DNA from: Dipteris shenzhenensis
Taxonomy: Eukaryota; Polypodiophyta; Polypodiopsida; Gleicheniales
Reading direction: 5' to 3' (one strand)
NCBI GenBank assembly: GCA_047967505.1
Contig: CM106538.1
DNA length: 64,000 nucleotides
Position 1 is the stretch's first letter. Each line of letters begins with the position of its first letter. The notes beneath the pieces were generated by a model. It ran no database searches. It was not told the origin of the DNA and was given only the letters and a program-made list of their open reading frames with translations. Shown piece after piece: positions 12,390 to 23,195 of this stretch. The position numbers were made by a program, and so were the translations under genes.

Positions 12390-12902
12390 AATGACAAGCT
12401 CTTTGCTATTGATTATTAGGAGCATGAGTATGCCGAGTTGATGGGCTATTTATCTAATAACACATTTCCTAATAGTATGCAGTGAGACAAGCATAGGCAA
12501 TTAGCCTTGAAGTCATGGAAATCTACTTTAATTAGTGGACATGTCTACTTCCAATGTGGAGATTGCATTCTACAGTAGTGGGTTCTACCACATGATGAGC
12601 TATAGTTTTGCACAAAGCTCACTTGAGCCCATGTGGTGGATGCTTTCAGGGATAATTGACAAGTCCTATAGGTAGGTTTACATTGGGAGATTGTTAACTT
12701 TGTGTCGACATGGACTCAGGTAGCATGAAATGTGTGTACAGTAGTGGGTTCTACCACATGAGTGAGCTATAGTTTTGCAAGAAGCTCACTTGAGCCCATG
12801 TGGTGGACACTTTTAGGGATAATTGAAAAGTCCTGTAGGTAGGTTTACATTGGGAGATTGTTAACTTTGTGTCGACATGGACTCAGGTAGCACGAAATGT
12901 GT
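12390..12902 (+). pseudogene. Ty3/gypsy spacer and integrase zinc-domain fragment
   Basis: Plus-strand frames give EHEYAELMGYLSNNTFP, then FQCGDCILQ and LPHDEL, then VGLHWEIVNFVSTWTQVA. This order matches the segment between RNase H and the HHCC zinc-binding part of gypsy integrase. The sequence is full of stops. Its last part is duplicated in tandem (see 12,571-12,902). It is probably the continuation of the RT fragment at 7,385-7,902. Confidence 0.68.
12571..12902. repeat. 166-bp tandem duplication within the gypsy relic
   Basis: Two copies begin 'tacagtagtgggttctacca' at 12,571 and 12,737. They stay alignable to 'caggtagca(t/c)gaaatgtgtg', with a few substitutions and a small indel. Each copy covers the integrase zinc-domain stretch, so the duplication happened after the element was already partial. 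Confidence 0.85.
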
Positions 12903-12988
12903 GTGTGGAGTAGCAACAAAGCTTCATGTTTATATAAATTCGCTTTTACTTGCATAAGGCTAGGAATAACCTCTCTTAGGAATCCAGC

Positions 12989-13330
12989 ATGCATGTTCTA
13001 CATGCAATTCCTACATGGAACTCCTACATGCATCTTCTACATGCAAGTTCTATATATGATTCCTACATGCAAGTCCTACCAATGCAATTCCTACGTGCAT
13101 GTTCTACATGCAGTTCGTACATGCATGTTATACATGCAGTTTCTATATCTAATTCCTACATGCGTGTTCTAAATGAAGTTTCTACATGCAACTCCTACAT
13201 GCATGTTCTATGTTTAGTTTCTAGATTCAATTCCTACATGCAACTCCTACATGCAAATTCTGCATGCACATCCTAGATGAAAGTTTTACATGTAGAGAGA
13301 GAAAGTCCTACAATTCCTACATGCAGAGAG
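12989..13330. repeat. Minisatellite built on TTCCTACATGCA
   Basis: About 20 degenerate copies of a 14-18 bp unit close to ttctacatgcaattcctacatgca run through this stretch and end in short GAGA tracts. The repeat yields apparent open frames rich in Met, Tyr and Cys (YMQFL, NSYMHVL). I treat these as artefacts of the repeat. Confidence 0.85.
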
Positions 13331-13672
13331 AGCTTCTCTAACTTCTATAAATATCCCATGATGGAATGAAGCCCACACTCTTTGGGGCATTGTGTTGAGT
13401 TCTATTTTGCTGTTCTATGCAATTGTCTCCAAGTGTTTGTGCTCCCTTGCACTCCACATCCAAAAAGCATGTCCCTAACCTTGCCTCCTTCTCCCCTCTC
13501 CTAAAACCTTACAGCTCCACCCCTCACTCTTCTCCTCCCTTGTCCTCTCTCTCCTCCACCTCCATGCTCTTACCTATGCTTCCCCTAAGAGTGTACCCTC
13601 TTAGAGTAGTTTTACCTTAGTTCCACAACCCTTGACCTCCAAGACCTATGAGGGCAATGAGCTCTCCACCAT

Positions 13673-14070
13673 GTACTCTACTCTGAACCCTAGATCCCCC
13701 TTCTAACCTTGAACCTCATTTTAAACCCTCAAGCCCCTTCTAAACCATGGAGCCTCCTTTTGAACCTTGAAACCCCTTGTAAGCCTTGGAACCTCCTTTT
13801 GAACCCTAAAACTCTTCCTAAACCTTAAAACCCACAATGGAGGTGAAAGTCTTCATTACCCCATTCATGTTGATGAGTGTTTCTTTCACACAAGCATGAA
13901 AAGTGTTTGCTTCCCACATTGTATCCTACGTCTCTCACCAGAATACAACCCGAGGTCCTAAGCTATACTTATACTAAAAATAATGACACCGATATATTAG
14001 GTGACAAAAAGCCTGGCAACCCAGCACACCCTGTTCATCCTATGAAAGATGTGGGATAGAGCTTACATTT
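13673..14070 (+). repeat. Left inverted arm with C-rich minisatellite
   Basis: 13,673-13,835 is a degenerate array of about 20-bp units (ccttctaaaccctggaacct type). The unique part runs from about 13,840 to 14,070 and pairs in inverted orientation with 19,090-19,340. Shared landmarks include tacgtctctcacc, gaggtcctaagcta and ggtgacaaaaagcc. Divergence between arms is substantial. Confidence 0.75.
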
Positions 14071-14625
14071 CATGCTGTTGCCGAGGAGACTAGCATCTTT
14101 AGTAAAAAGTAGACATTAGCAAGTATGTTTGAAAAACAAACCACCACGAACAATCATGGAGATATCACTCAAGGGTTAGGAAAGTAAAACAAATTTCCAA
14201 CTCTTGCCAAAATTAAGAATCCCAAGCAAAAAGCTTTGGCTACTAGCTTAATAAATTTTATATCTCTTAAGCAACACCACTAAAAGAAAAAATCAAACAA
14301 TCTAATAGAGACCAATGTGTAGAGCTCAAAAGTTTGAACGTTTCTCCTTTTTATAGAAAAGCGATTTGAGATGACCATGGAAAGTTATGGGCATGGGAAA
14401 GTTGTAGGGTTTAACTTTAACCTTAAACCCCTCCCACCTCCATTCTTATAAAAGTCCTCCCCACCCCCTCATTCTTCTTCTTCCACATCTAGTCTCCATC
14501 CTCTTCCAAATTATGAGCCCTATGCAAGACCCTATCCTTTCTCCATCGAATGCCGTCCTCATCGTCAAGTTTTCTTTGATCCCTTCTGGGGCTGCGATGA
14601 CCTAGCCATCCACCCATTGTCCATT

Positions 14626-14912
14626 TGTTGGGAGTTGTGTGATCAAGGGCTTGCTTTATGATCATGTGTGTGTGTGTGTGTGACTAAGTGCTATGATGTG
14701 TCTAGACCATGACATAAGTGATGATGTAATGCAAAGGCCCCCACTTGGGGAGATGCCTTAGATTTAGGAGTCCTATGATGTAGGAGAGGTGCCTATTAGC
14801 TTCTCTCCCACTCTATAAAAGAGAGGATTTCCTCTCAATCTAATGGAGCATTTTCCCCTTTGGTTCCTACACTCTCTTCCATGATGTCCTCCTTCTCTCT
14901 CACTCCCCAACA
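14626..14912 (+). mobile_element. Ty1/copia 5' LTR
   Basis: The 287-bp LTR starts TGTTGGG and ends CCCAACA, a perfect 7-bp terminal inverted repeat. It has a TATA box (tataaaa, 14,814-14,820) and is followed two bases later by a primer-binding site. I found no second LTR in the window and no recognisable gag or pol downstream, so the element is partial. It is a different family from the copia at 54,310-60,759, whose LTR is 204 bp. Confidence 0.75.
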
Positions 14913-14914
14913 TG

Positions 14915-14927
14915 TGGTATCAAAGCA
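14915..14927 (+). promoter_or_regulatory. Primer-binding site of the copia element
   Basis: tggtatcaaagca, one mismatch from the TGGTATCAGAGC complementary to the 3' end of initiator methionine tRNA used by most plant copia elements. Its position just after the LTR confirms the LTR's orientation. Confidence 0.75.
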
Positions 14928-17379
14928 AGTTCACCCTCCATGAGCCTAGCCTATCCCCTAGCAACCTACATTCCAAGATTCTTTCATCTTCTTCTCACCT
15001 ATTTCTCATCTTTCCACTTTGCCCTCTTTTGAGCTGATTCTTAGAGGATACAATTCACACCATCCGCTTCACCATTTCTCAAGCCTCTTCCCCACTCCAA
15101 GGCACGTGTCCTCATTGGAGGGATTGATGAAATTGTTCCAAGTACACATTCGCCATTTTTCTTCCTAGCATGCCGCTTCAAAATTTGGGTCATGTGCTTA
15201 ACCATTCCCAAATCTCTCATAGACCAAGCTAGGCAATGCTAAGACCTATCTATTGATGTATTTTGAGCTTGAATTGATCAATATCTGAGGAGCAATTAGC
15301 AAAAATATAGTCAAAGTAGGCGCATTGCTCCATGGCAACACAACATGACATTTTGCAATTCCTTTTGTGGGGATGCTCTCTGGTATACAAGCTTCATTTT
15401 TGTAAAGAAAAACCTCTTGGAACTACTTCCTTCAACTCAAATTTCAGCCTCCACCTTCTGATTTTTTGATTTGGGTGAAATAGTCAAAATCTTGTCAAAG
15501 TTTGACCAGTCAAAAATTTTGTTCTATACTTGTTTTAGTTGGCTGCACTAATAGATCTCTATTTGACTAAGTAGTGACTCCAAAATAGACTCCATAAGTG
15601 TCATGGTACTTGTCATTTATGGTGATGATGTTTACATTGTCTATGTGTGAGTGCCATTTGTGAAGGGATAGTCATTATTTTTTAGATTGGTGATTTGTGT
15701 TGAGAGATACTAGTTGTAAGAGTATATACATTGCCACATACCAATGGTAAGACCTACTCTAATGGATGCATCAAGTCATGTGAAAGAAGTGTGTAAGGAC
15801 CAACAAGAAGATCATACCAAGATGGATTTCACTTCACATTTTGCCAAGAAACCATGGATAAAAGTAAAGCACTATCAATCATTGGTATTCTACAAGCAAT
15901 ACAACACTCAATCTAAGGCAAGGATGAAGGACTTAAGCTTCAAGCTCGGGGGCTTTACCTCATAAAATTTTAGTGTACCATTAAGCTTCAAGCTCGGGGG
16001 CTTTACCTCATAAAATTTTAGTGTACCACGTGCATTCAAAAGGAGGGGTATTTTAATTTAACTTTTTGGAAAATTTAGCAGGTTTACAATAATAGGAGGG
16101 GTTCTTTAATTCAAAAATCACTTAGTTCATAAGTAAAGAGGGGTGTTTTTATTGGGGGAAGTTTTTTAGTTAAGGGGTTTTTAAAATACCCCTTGAACAC
16201 ACGTGATATATAGGGTTTCTAAGTAGTGCACTCCTCGAGGCTTCAAGTATGAGTATGCATAGAAGAAATCAGCAAAAAAAGTCACAAACTTTGTGGTAGA
16301 AGAAAATAAAGACTTAATCTTTTGAGCTTTTATCATCACTTGGTCATGTAGCAATTTGAGGTTCTCTACCTAGAGTAGTACTCCAAAAAAGACGTTATGT
16401 GTTTTGTCTTTTGTAAATCACCTTTGGTCACCATATGATGTAGGCCATGTGATATGTGTTTGCCTCCATGGTACCTCTTGCAAACATGAGAAACTAGGTC
16501 CACACAAAGGCCTAAGATTAATCCTTGTACATGCAAGGGAAATAACCATTTGGGGGGGGGGGTCTATCCCATTTTGTAAACCTTAACCCTTGGGGGGTTT
16601 TGACATTTTGTGAGTTTATTTTCTACGAGTTTCACGAGTTTCATGAGTTTTTCAACAAAATACAACCACAATCAACATAGCTAGTGGCTATCTATGTGTA
16701 ACATGCAATCCCAAAACAAATATCTACTTCCCATGCAATCATCTCACCAAATTGCAAAAACCTATTTCAAATGAATAGCTAAGAGCATAAATTTTCTCCC
16801 AGGAAATCCAATTATTGGCATCTCGATGAACCATAACACAATGATGTATCCCAAAAAACAATGCCATAAGATCATCTAAATTTTATACTAGAGAAAAAAA
16901 CAAAAGCCCTAACTTAGCCAACCTAATCCATATATTCAGTGACTTGCTACTAGTGTGAAGCTAATTAATGAAATCCCATAAATGAGTGCTATGCACTCCA
17001 AAATCTAATTCCAAAATAGCATGTCTCTACAAGTAAGACATAAAATGAAATGAAACATAGACATGTTACATCTCTAGAGTAATGTCATGCACAATATGCA
17101 ACAAATACGATGCAAGTCCTTGGAGCAAGAGAAAAAAGGGTTGAGAAAGAGGTGGCTAGGGATATAATATTCAATAGCATAATATCTGTGGGTGACAATG
17201 CCACAAAGTTGATGGACAATGGCTATCACATTTGGAGCCCTTGAATAATCAAAGTAGGTATGTGGGTCTTTCATCTCCTTGCAACATTTCATTATCTTGA
17301 TAGCAATTTTCTTTGACATGTAGATTTCAGACATGGATAGAGACATTCTTCAAATCTAGCTGACTCTATTTTGAAGCTA
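14928..17379. other. Uncharacterised sequence between the copia LTR and the transposase relic
   Basis: I see no recognisable protein. Notable details are a 48-bp tandem duplication (15,933-16,028), a run of 11 G at 16,552-16,562, and short repeats of 'cgagtttc(a)' at about 16,620-16,655. It may contain remains of the copia interior and of the host MULE-like element. Confidence 0.4.
15933..16028. repeat. 48-bp tandem duplication
   Basis: Two exact-looking copies of a unit starting ttaagcttcaagctcggggg occur at 15,933-15,980 and 15,981-16,028. The identity implies a recent slippage or unequal-exchange event. Confidence 0.9.
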
Positions 17380-18815
17380 AAAGAAAAGTGTCAATATGGA
17401 TACTTCCATGCTTCCCTATTTCTTGGGCAGCTAATGGATATTGCCAATGAGAGATGTATTTTTAAAATGTCTTTGGGTGTAAATTTGGTGAGGAGGATGC
17501 AAAAAGAAGGGGATTTGCAACATTCATGGGTGTGCTTTGATCATGTGTGAAGGGTGCATGGTTGGTCTTCTACAATGGCAGCACATGTGTATGACCCAAG
17601 GTATACAAAAACACCCTTCTTTCATTTGAATATTAACTATTTACTTCTTATTGCTACATTATTCAAAGTGTACAAATAGTAGCCATTTGTGAAATGAAAG
17701 TAGGAATGCAATAGTATAAACAAAATTTTTAGGAGACATTAAATCTTGTGATAAGCAATCAGTGTGTGATGGATGTTTAGTTCCATGGCTTCATGGAAGA
17801 TGAGGCCATGGCAAATTGGAATGCAATATGGCAAGTTAATGGAAAAGATCAATCTCCACCACTGGTGGGTAGGGAAATAAGCTGCTTGTTTCATTTTAAA
17901 AAGGTACTTTGATAAAGCATACCAAACAATGTATACAAAGATAGGCATATAGAACTATGTTTCTGGAAGGGGGGATAAAATTGGAGCAGTAGAGTCTTTT
18001 AATGCATGTTGGCAATTGCACCAAAGCATGGAGAAATGAAGAACATGAAAAAGATGCAAATGCAAAATATAATATTATCAAATCCTTCTGGCAAAGTGGT
18101 GGCGCATACCCCCAACAATTGCCTACCTTGGATAGCTGGCTATCATGGTGGCATGTGAGATATTCTCATTAGGGATTATACTTGAATGCTATCAGTATCA
18201 ACTCAAGCACTACACATATTGAAGCTTAGCTGGGTTTGAAATTAGTTACCATGCAAATTTTTCTTTGACCAAACATGGGAATTTATTTTTGCTTATAGGC
18301 CCTGGGAGAAGAAGAGCATGCAAACATGCCTACTATAAACATGTCTGAATCCAAACATGGGAGTTGGTTGGCTATTGTGTCAAACCATGCTTAGATAGCA
18401 CTATACAAAGCTTGTGTTGGTGAGATCATTGGTTCAATTCTACAAAGTTCCCATTATGCATCTTACATAAAGGGTAGGCATATTGGGATGGGACTAAGCT
18501 TGCAAAAACTTGTAAGGTGAGTTGTCTCTAAAAAACCTAAAGCAATTATAGAACAAAGATCAATTTTGTAAATATTGTTCATGATGTTGTTGACAAAGCT
18601 TTCTTCGGTGCCAAAACAAAAGGACTTGGATGAGGATGAAATCACAATAGGGAGAAAAGGACCAATGAAAGATTGCCTTAAGGCTTCTCCAAACATGTCA
18701 CACAAACCAGACTTTGAGTATGTAAACATGAAAAGGACACTAGAATTGGACATTGGCATACTCGGAGATCTGCAATGCCAAGGAATCATGTCTAGTTGGT
18801 ATAGTCTATGGTGAA
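17380..18815 (+). pseudogene. MULE-like transposase relic
   Basis: Pieces in several plus-strand frames keep a consistent order. GWSSTMAAHVYDPRYTK (about 17,560) is followed by FHGFMEDEAMANWNAI (from 17,781) and VGREISCLFHFKKVL. Next come TLIKHTKQCIQ, then WLSWWHVRYSH (about 18,135-18,165), NMPTINMSESKHGSWLAIV (about 18,323) and a final segment to 18,811. The Asp before ANW, the C-x2-H in CLFHF and the later acidic positions fit a DDE-type transposase of Mutator-like type. I also recall this order from uncharacterised repeat proteins of seed-free plants. Many stops and shifts interrupt it. It lies between inverted arms and is probably the element's own transposase. Confidence 0.6.
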
Positions 18816-19089
18816 AAATAAGATTCACAAAACATTTTAGGAAATTAGGTACATTCCTAGTGGTAGTAAAGTCATATGCATGGGCATAAGCAGTGGCAAG
18901 AAAAAAATTGGGAAGGCTGTCACCTTGGGTAAGGTAATGGAGAACATTAAGGCCCCAGGATTCTTTGGAAGGTGGGATTATAGTGGAGGGTGAGACAATG
19001 CAATTCATGTGGTTTTGTCTTGACGATGTGACTCATATGTGGCATCTAAACAAGAACATTGTGAATCCACCCATAGTGCCACTACAACA
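18816..19089. other. Spacer between transposase relic and right arm
   Basis: No conserved coding sequence is visible. The long minus-strand open frame overlapping 18,463-19,008 is judged a shadow of the transposase relic, because the plus strand carries the recognisable motifs. Confidence 0.4.
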
Positions 19090-19556
19090 ATGGCCAGTTG
19101 ACAATGTGTTGGCTCTTTCCCACGGCTTCCGCAGGAAGAGTAGGGTCATCTTAGTATGCAGGGTTCCGGGGCTTTTTGTCACCTACAGATATATTGGGGT
19201 TGTCGTTTGTAGTATACGTGTAGCTTAGGACCTCGAATCGTGTTCCGGTGAGAGACGTAGGCTTAAGTGTGGTAAGTAAACAAAGTGCATGCATGTGTAA
19301 AAGGAACGTGTATCATCATGATTGAGGTAATGAAGGCTTTTGCCTTCATTGGGGGTTGCAGGGTTTAGAAGGACTTTAAGGGTTAGAAGGAGGTTCCAAG
19401 GTTAGAAGGAAGTTCCAGGGTTTAGAAGGAGGTTCCAGGGTTTAGAGAGAGGTCCCAGAGTTTAGAAGAGGTTCTAGGGTTAGAAGGAGGTTCCAAGGTT
19501 TTGAAGGAGGTTCCAGGATTTAGAGAGAGGTTCCAAAGTTTAGAAGAGGTTCCAGG
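19090..19556 (-). repeat. Right inverted arm with G-rich minisatellite
   Basis: This is the inverted partner of 13,673-14,070. 19,090-19,345 is the unique part and 19,363-19,556 is an array of about 20-bp units (agggtttagaaggaggttcc type). The array is longer and more regular here than in the left arm. An AT-rich tract (tatattatatattat, about 19,685-19,706) follows outside the arm. Confidence 0.75.
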
Positions 19557-20056
19557 GTCGGCATTTATATTATTGGTACTTATATTCTCGACGCACGATG
19601 AAGGGCCCATTCCCTCGGATTATAACTCTTTGGGGAAGGAAGCGCGCTGCCTCCCCGCCCACACTATGTGTGGTTATAATAATTATATATTATATATTAT
19701 ATATTATCATACAAATATTTTGAATTAATGGTCCATTCAAAATTGCTTCTTTTCAATCTGAATTCTTACAACATTCCTCTCTTTTGATGCATGTTTTCGA
19801 TGTGAGGGACCAAGGACATCCAAGCTAGATGCAAGATTGAAAGATATGGACGCTTTATTCATATGATTCTAGTCCATGTGACAATATTACAATGAGGATC
19901 AGTTATGAGCTCTTGTGAGTTGCCTTATTCATGTATTTGTTGGGCTTCAACTCCCAAGATGGACAAACAATATGGCCAAGTCAATAAAAAATCACCACCC
20001 CTGACATTTGCAGGGAGCATCGGGTCCTAACAGACCCTGCGTCATGCCTCAACAAA

Positions 20057-20811
20057 GTGTTATTGATAGTACACAGTGATGTATGTGGCCCCATGACTAT
20101 ACCCGTGCATAGAGGAGCAAGGTACTTTGTGACCTTTATAGATGACTTCTCCAGGTTCACATGGCTTTTTCTCATGAAGGAAAAATCTGAGGTGTTCTAT
20201 TGGTTTCAAGAGTTCAAAGCTATGGTTGAGAACCAAACCAATTCTAGAATTAGAACACTCAACTCAGATAGAGGGGGAGAGTACTTGTCACATGCATTCC
20301 AAGCAACATGGGATTAAACATCACTTGACATGCCCTTACACACCATAGCATAATCCACTCTCTAAGAGGAAGAATTGTACTCTCATGGAGATGACGAGAT
20401 GCATGCAGAAATTCAAGAGAGTCTCAAAGGCTTTTTGGGGAGAAGCAGTTGTGCACAGCCACTTACATTCAGAACAAATGTCCTACCAAAGCTTTGGTTA
20501 ATGTGACTCCATTTGAGGCTTTGTATGGATTTAAGCCAAAGGTTAGTCATTTCAGAGTTTTTGGCTCAGTGGCATATGCTTTGGTTCCAGATGCACATCG
20601 AATAAAGCTTGATGACAAGAGTGTCAAATGCATTTTCGTGGGATATAGCACTAAAGGCAAGGGATTTAGGCTTTATAATCCCGCTACCAGGAAGGTAATA
20701 ATCAGCAGAGATGTTCTCTTTGCTGAGAATGAGTGCATGCAGCCTGCTAGTGCAGACTTGCCACCATATGATGGCACCCCTTTGGCTCTGGTTTTCCCCA
20801 AAGTAGGCTGA
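20057..20811 (+). pseudogene. Ty1/copia integrase fragment
   Basis: The first part encodes HSDVCGPM, YFVTFIDDFSRFTWLF and LNSDRGGEYLSHAF, carrying the first two catalytic Asp positions of copia integrase. After a frameshift, HHLTCPYTP and SKRKNCTLMEMTRCM mark the catalytic Glu region, where the expected S-E-R-K reads S-K-R-K, so the Glu is lost. Then comes CTATYIQNKCPTKAL through ISRDVLFAEN, the segment after the integrase core. Two frameshifts make it inactive. At 20,811 the homology stops and continues on the other strand. Confidence 0.85.
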
Positions 20812-20817
20812 TCCTTA

Positions 20818-21085
20818 GCATCTTTAATGGTCAACCTTGCCCAACGTGGAATAGATTTCTCTGTTGTATCACTCGGAGCTGCATCAACATCTTTAGTGGC
20901 CTCATGACATTGATAATGCCTCCAAACATGAGGCTATCTATTCTCATTAATTGGCTGCAAATCTGAAACATTTAAGGGAGAGCCATCCTCAACATGTGGC
21001 AAGCCATCTGAAGTATGAGAAGTAGAAGGGGAAGCATCAAGAGACTTCATCTCATCATCCTCAAACTGGATGACCATATCATCGT
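20818..21085 (-). pseudogene. Copia linker between integrase and RT, inverted
   Basis: Read on the minus strand, this gives an acidic, serine-rich stretch (FEDDEMKSLDAS, HTSDGLPHVEDGS) ending in SIPRWARLTIKDA. That is typical of the linker between integrase and RT in copia. It belongs directly after the plus-strand segment that ends at 20,811 but lies in opposite orientation, which implies an inversion with a breakpoint near 20,811-20,818. Confidence 0.55.
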
Positions 21086-22154
21086 AGCAAGGGGTGAGGA
21101 GGCATCACGGTAAGTTCATGACTAGCAAAGAAGGCTATGATGAAAATCAAGCTATCACAGCAACGTAGATGCAACCTAGATGGCCGCGTTAGCCAGCAAT
21201 CACATAGACCAGCATGAAGAGAAAATAGGAAGGAGTCGACCACCCATGAACCCAGCACATACTCATATACCTGCACAAGTGATAGGAACAATGGTCAATC
21301 TTCATGCCTTTGTTACTAGTGCAGTAAGAATGGATTGCAATGAGCCTGAGTGATACAGGACCATGGCAATGAATTCATATGAAAATCAAGACCCAAGGCC
21401 AGGAAGTTCGTAAGCCCTGCTAGCACGTTATCACACCACGCCAACCAAGTACTCCATTCAACCAAACCAAAGGCGTAGAATTGTAAGCAAGAGAATGATA
21501 AATGCAAGCACACAAGGGAATAGTACAGGGAGCACTAAGGCTTCGTGCGCATGAGCACCAAATGCGCAGTTGTGAGATGGTCATCATTTTGTTCACATTA
21601 TTTAATCACTCAGCCTGCTGGTTTGGGTATTTAACCAACACTGGAGTACATTGCGTGTGTGACTTTCATCAGTTCGCGTATCAATGTATGTACTAATTTG
21701 GGAGCATTGCAGGCATTTCAAAGCAATGCAGTGCCAGGCAGCTTCTTTTTATTAGCTGATGAGGAAATCTTGCTCTGGTGCGAGAAACGGGACGCTCAAA
21801 AAATTTGAATACCAGAGGTGCTTCAAGTTCATCTCGATTTCTATGTGAGCACCATCATCTGTGCATTTTCAGCACCGCGTGCACTAAGAGGCCATCCCCA
21901 TGCACCATCTACATTAGCGTGGGTGGTCCCCATGCGTTGTCGATAGGGTAGATGCACCAGCCAATGACGATGGGGTAGGGGGTGGGTAGGAGTACCCCCA
22001 GACCTCCCATTCAAAGACAGTGTCAATGTGGCAACAAGTTGTCGCTATCGCGCTATCAGGAGACTCCAGATGCATGGTGACCATCGCCGCCTTCTGCTCG
22101 TCAATGGGCTTCATTGCATGGCAACGAGAGCCACAAGCTCCTTGCCATGCATGA
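21086..22154. other. No recognisable feature
   Basis: About 1 kb of unique sequence without a conserved frame or a clear repeat family. It lies between the copia relic and the 90-bp tandem repeat. Confidence 0.45.
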
Positions 22155-22415
22155 ATGCAAAGGTGGAGGGAAGGCTTCCCTCCTGCCACCTCGTCTCCAT
22201 TCCTCACCTCCCTCCTCGCCAGTCCAAGCTCGAGGACGACGTTCATGCAAAGGTGGAGGGAAAGCTTCCCTCCCATCACCCTGTCTCCATTCCTCGCCTC
22301 CCTCCTTGCCAGTCCAAGCTTGAAGATGACGTTCATGCAAAGGTGGAGGGAAAGTTTCCCTCCTATCACCTCGTCCCTCCTCGCAGTCCAAGCTCGATGA
22401 CGATGCCATGTCCAG
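22155..22415. repeat. 90-bp tandem repeat, about 2.9 copies
   Basis: Units start 'atgcaaaggtggagggaa' at 22,155, 22,245 and 22,335. The third is shortened. Because 90 is divisible by three, both strands show long repetitive open frames, which I do not regard as genes. It lies just outside the left inverted repeat of the 22,493-30,473 unit. Confidence 0.85.
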
Positions 22416-22492
22416 CTCCACACCCATGATGGTCGACCTGAATGAGTACTATGACAGCTGTGATGCGGAGGAGGAGAGTTTGTGCCCAGCAC

Positions 22493-22523
22493 CATTAGGG
22501 GAGAATTGGGGTCTCAAAAGGGC
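22493..22523 (+). repeat. Left terminal inverted repeat
   Basis: CATTAGGGGAGAATTGGGG is followed by tctcaaaagggcc. It matches the reverse complement of 30,443-30,473 at 29 of 31 positions. Flanking bases on the two sides do not form an obvious target-site duplication. Confidence 0.7.
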
Positions 22524-22689
22524 CTCATAAGGAATGGATTAGGGAATGCGTAGTGGGCTAATGCAAGGGGCTTGGAGGGTCCCAAAGAGGCCTAACCAGC
22601 CCAACCTAGGTGGGTTAAGCCCACATTTGAGCCCACCTCTCCCCCCATCAATGAGGGGAGGGGGCCACTTTTTGAAATTTGAATTTTTT

Positions 22690-23160
22690 GAATCTCCCTC
22701 CCTCCCTCCCTCCCTCTCTCTCTCTCTCTCCCTCCCTCCCTCTCTCTCCCTCCCTCCCTACCTCCCTCCCTCCTCCTCCTCCCTCTCCCTCTCCCTCTCC
22801 CTCCCTCCCCCTCCCTCCTCCTCTCCCCTCCTCCATCTTGCTCCTCCTCCTCCCTCCTCCCTCTCCCCTCCTCCTCCTTCTGGCTCCTCCTCCCTCCTTC
22901 CTCTCCCCTCCTTCTCTAGTTGCCCAGGATCCCTCTCCTCTGCTCCTCTCTCCTGTAGAATCTCTCCCCTCCTCCTCCCTCCTGTAGCATCTCTCCCCTC
23001 CTCCTCGCTTCTAACAGTAGCTCCTTCCCTCCCTTCTACACCTGTTGCCCTACTCTTCTCCTCCTCTTCCTCTTGCCCTCATCTGCTTCTCCTCCTCCCT
23101 CTTCCTTGCTACTCTCTCTCCCTTTCATTGCTCCATCTTTACCAGCTCTCCCCTACATTT
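22690..23160 (+). repeat. Pyrimidine-rich tract (CCCT/CT)n
   Basis: About 470 bp of nearly pure C and T, beginning as (CCCT)n and (CT)n and grading into CTCCTCCT. It gives long artefactual Ser/Pro/Leu frames. It directly precedes the start codon at 23,196 and may act as a promoter or leader. It could form triplex DNA. Confidence 0.85.
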
Positions 23161-23195
23161 TAGCCTGCATCACTGATACCTCTCTTTGAGTACTC

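Larger units (their letters stand above)
13673..19556 (+). mobile_element. Decayed MULE-like DNA transposon with long inverted ends (candidate)
   Basis: The left arm (13,673-about 14,070) and right arm (about 19,090-19,556) are inverted copies of each other. Each arm has an outer minisatellite of about 20-bp CCTTCTAAACCCTGGAA-like units. Inside it is about 280 bp of diverged unique sequence that shares acctcgggtt/aggacctcg-type text and gtgacaaaaagcc. A transposase-like pseudogene lies between the arms at 17,380-18,815 on the plus strand. Long inverted ends plus a transposase with a C-x2-H motif suggest a Mutator-like element. A copia LTR at 14,626-14,912 has inserted inside. The exact termini and target duplication are unresolved, because the outermost sequence is minisatellite. 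Confidence 0.55.

Noticed and set aside
12989-13330. CRISPR-like array
   Set aside because: The repeats are short, degenerate and contiguous without unique spacers, and the genome is plant nuclear.
13417-13620. 67-residue Ser/Pro/Leu-rich open frame
   Set aside because: Pyrimidine-rich composition and no conserved motif.
18463-19008. 181-residue minus-strand open frame
   Set aside because: The opposite strand carries recognisable transposase motifs, so this is a shadow frame.
21914-22495. 193-residue minus-strand open frame
   Set aside because: It is explained by the 90-bp tandem repeat, whose length is a multiple of three.
22546-23163. 205-residue Ser/Pro/Leu-rich open frame
   Set aside because: It follows the (CCCT)n and (CT)n tract. 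All three frames are open there and no domain is visible.
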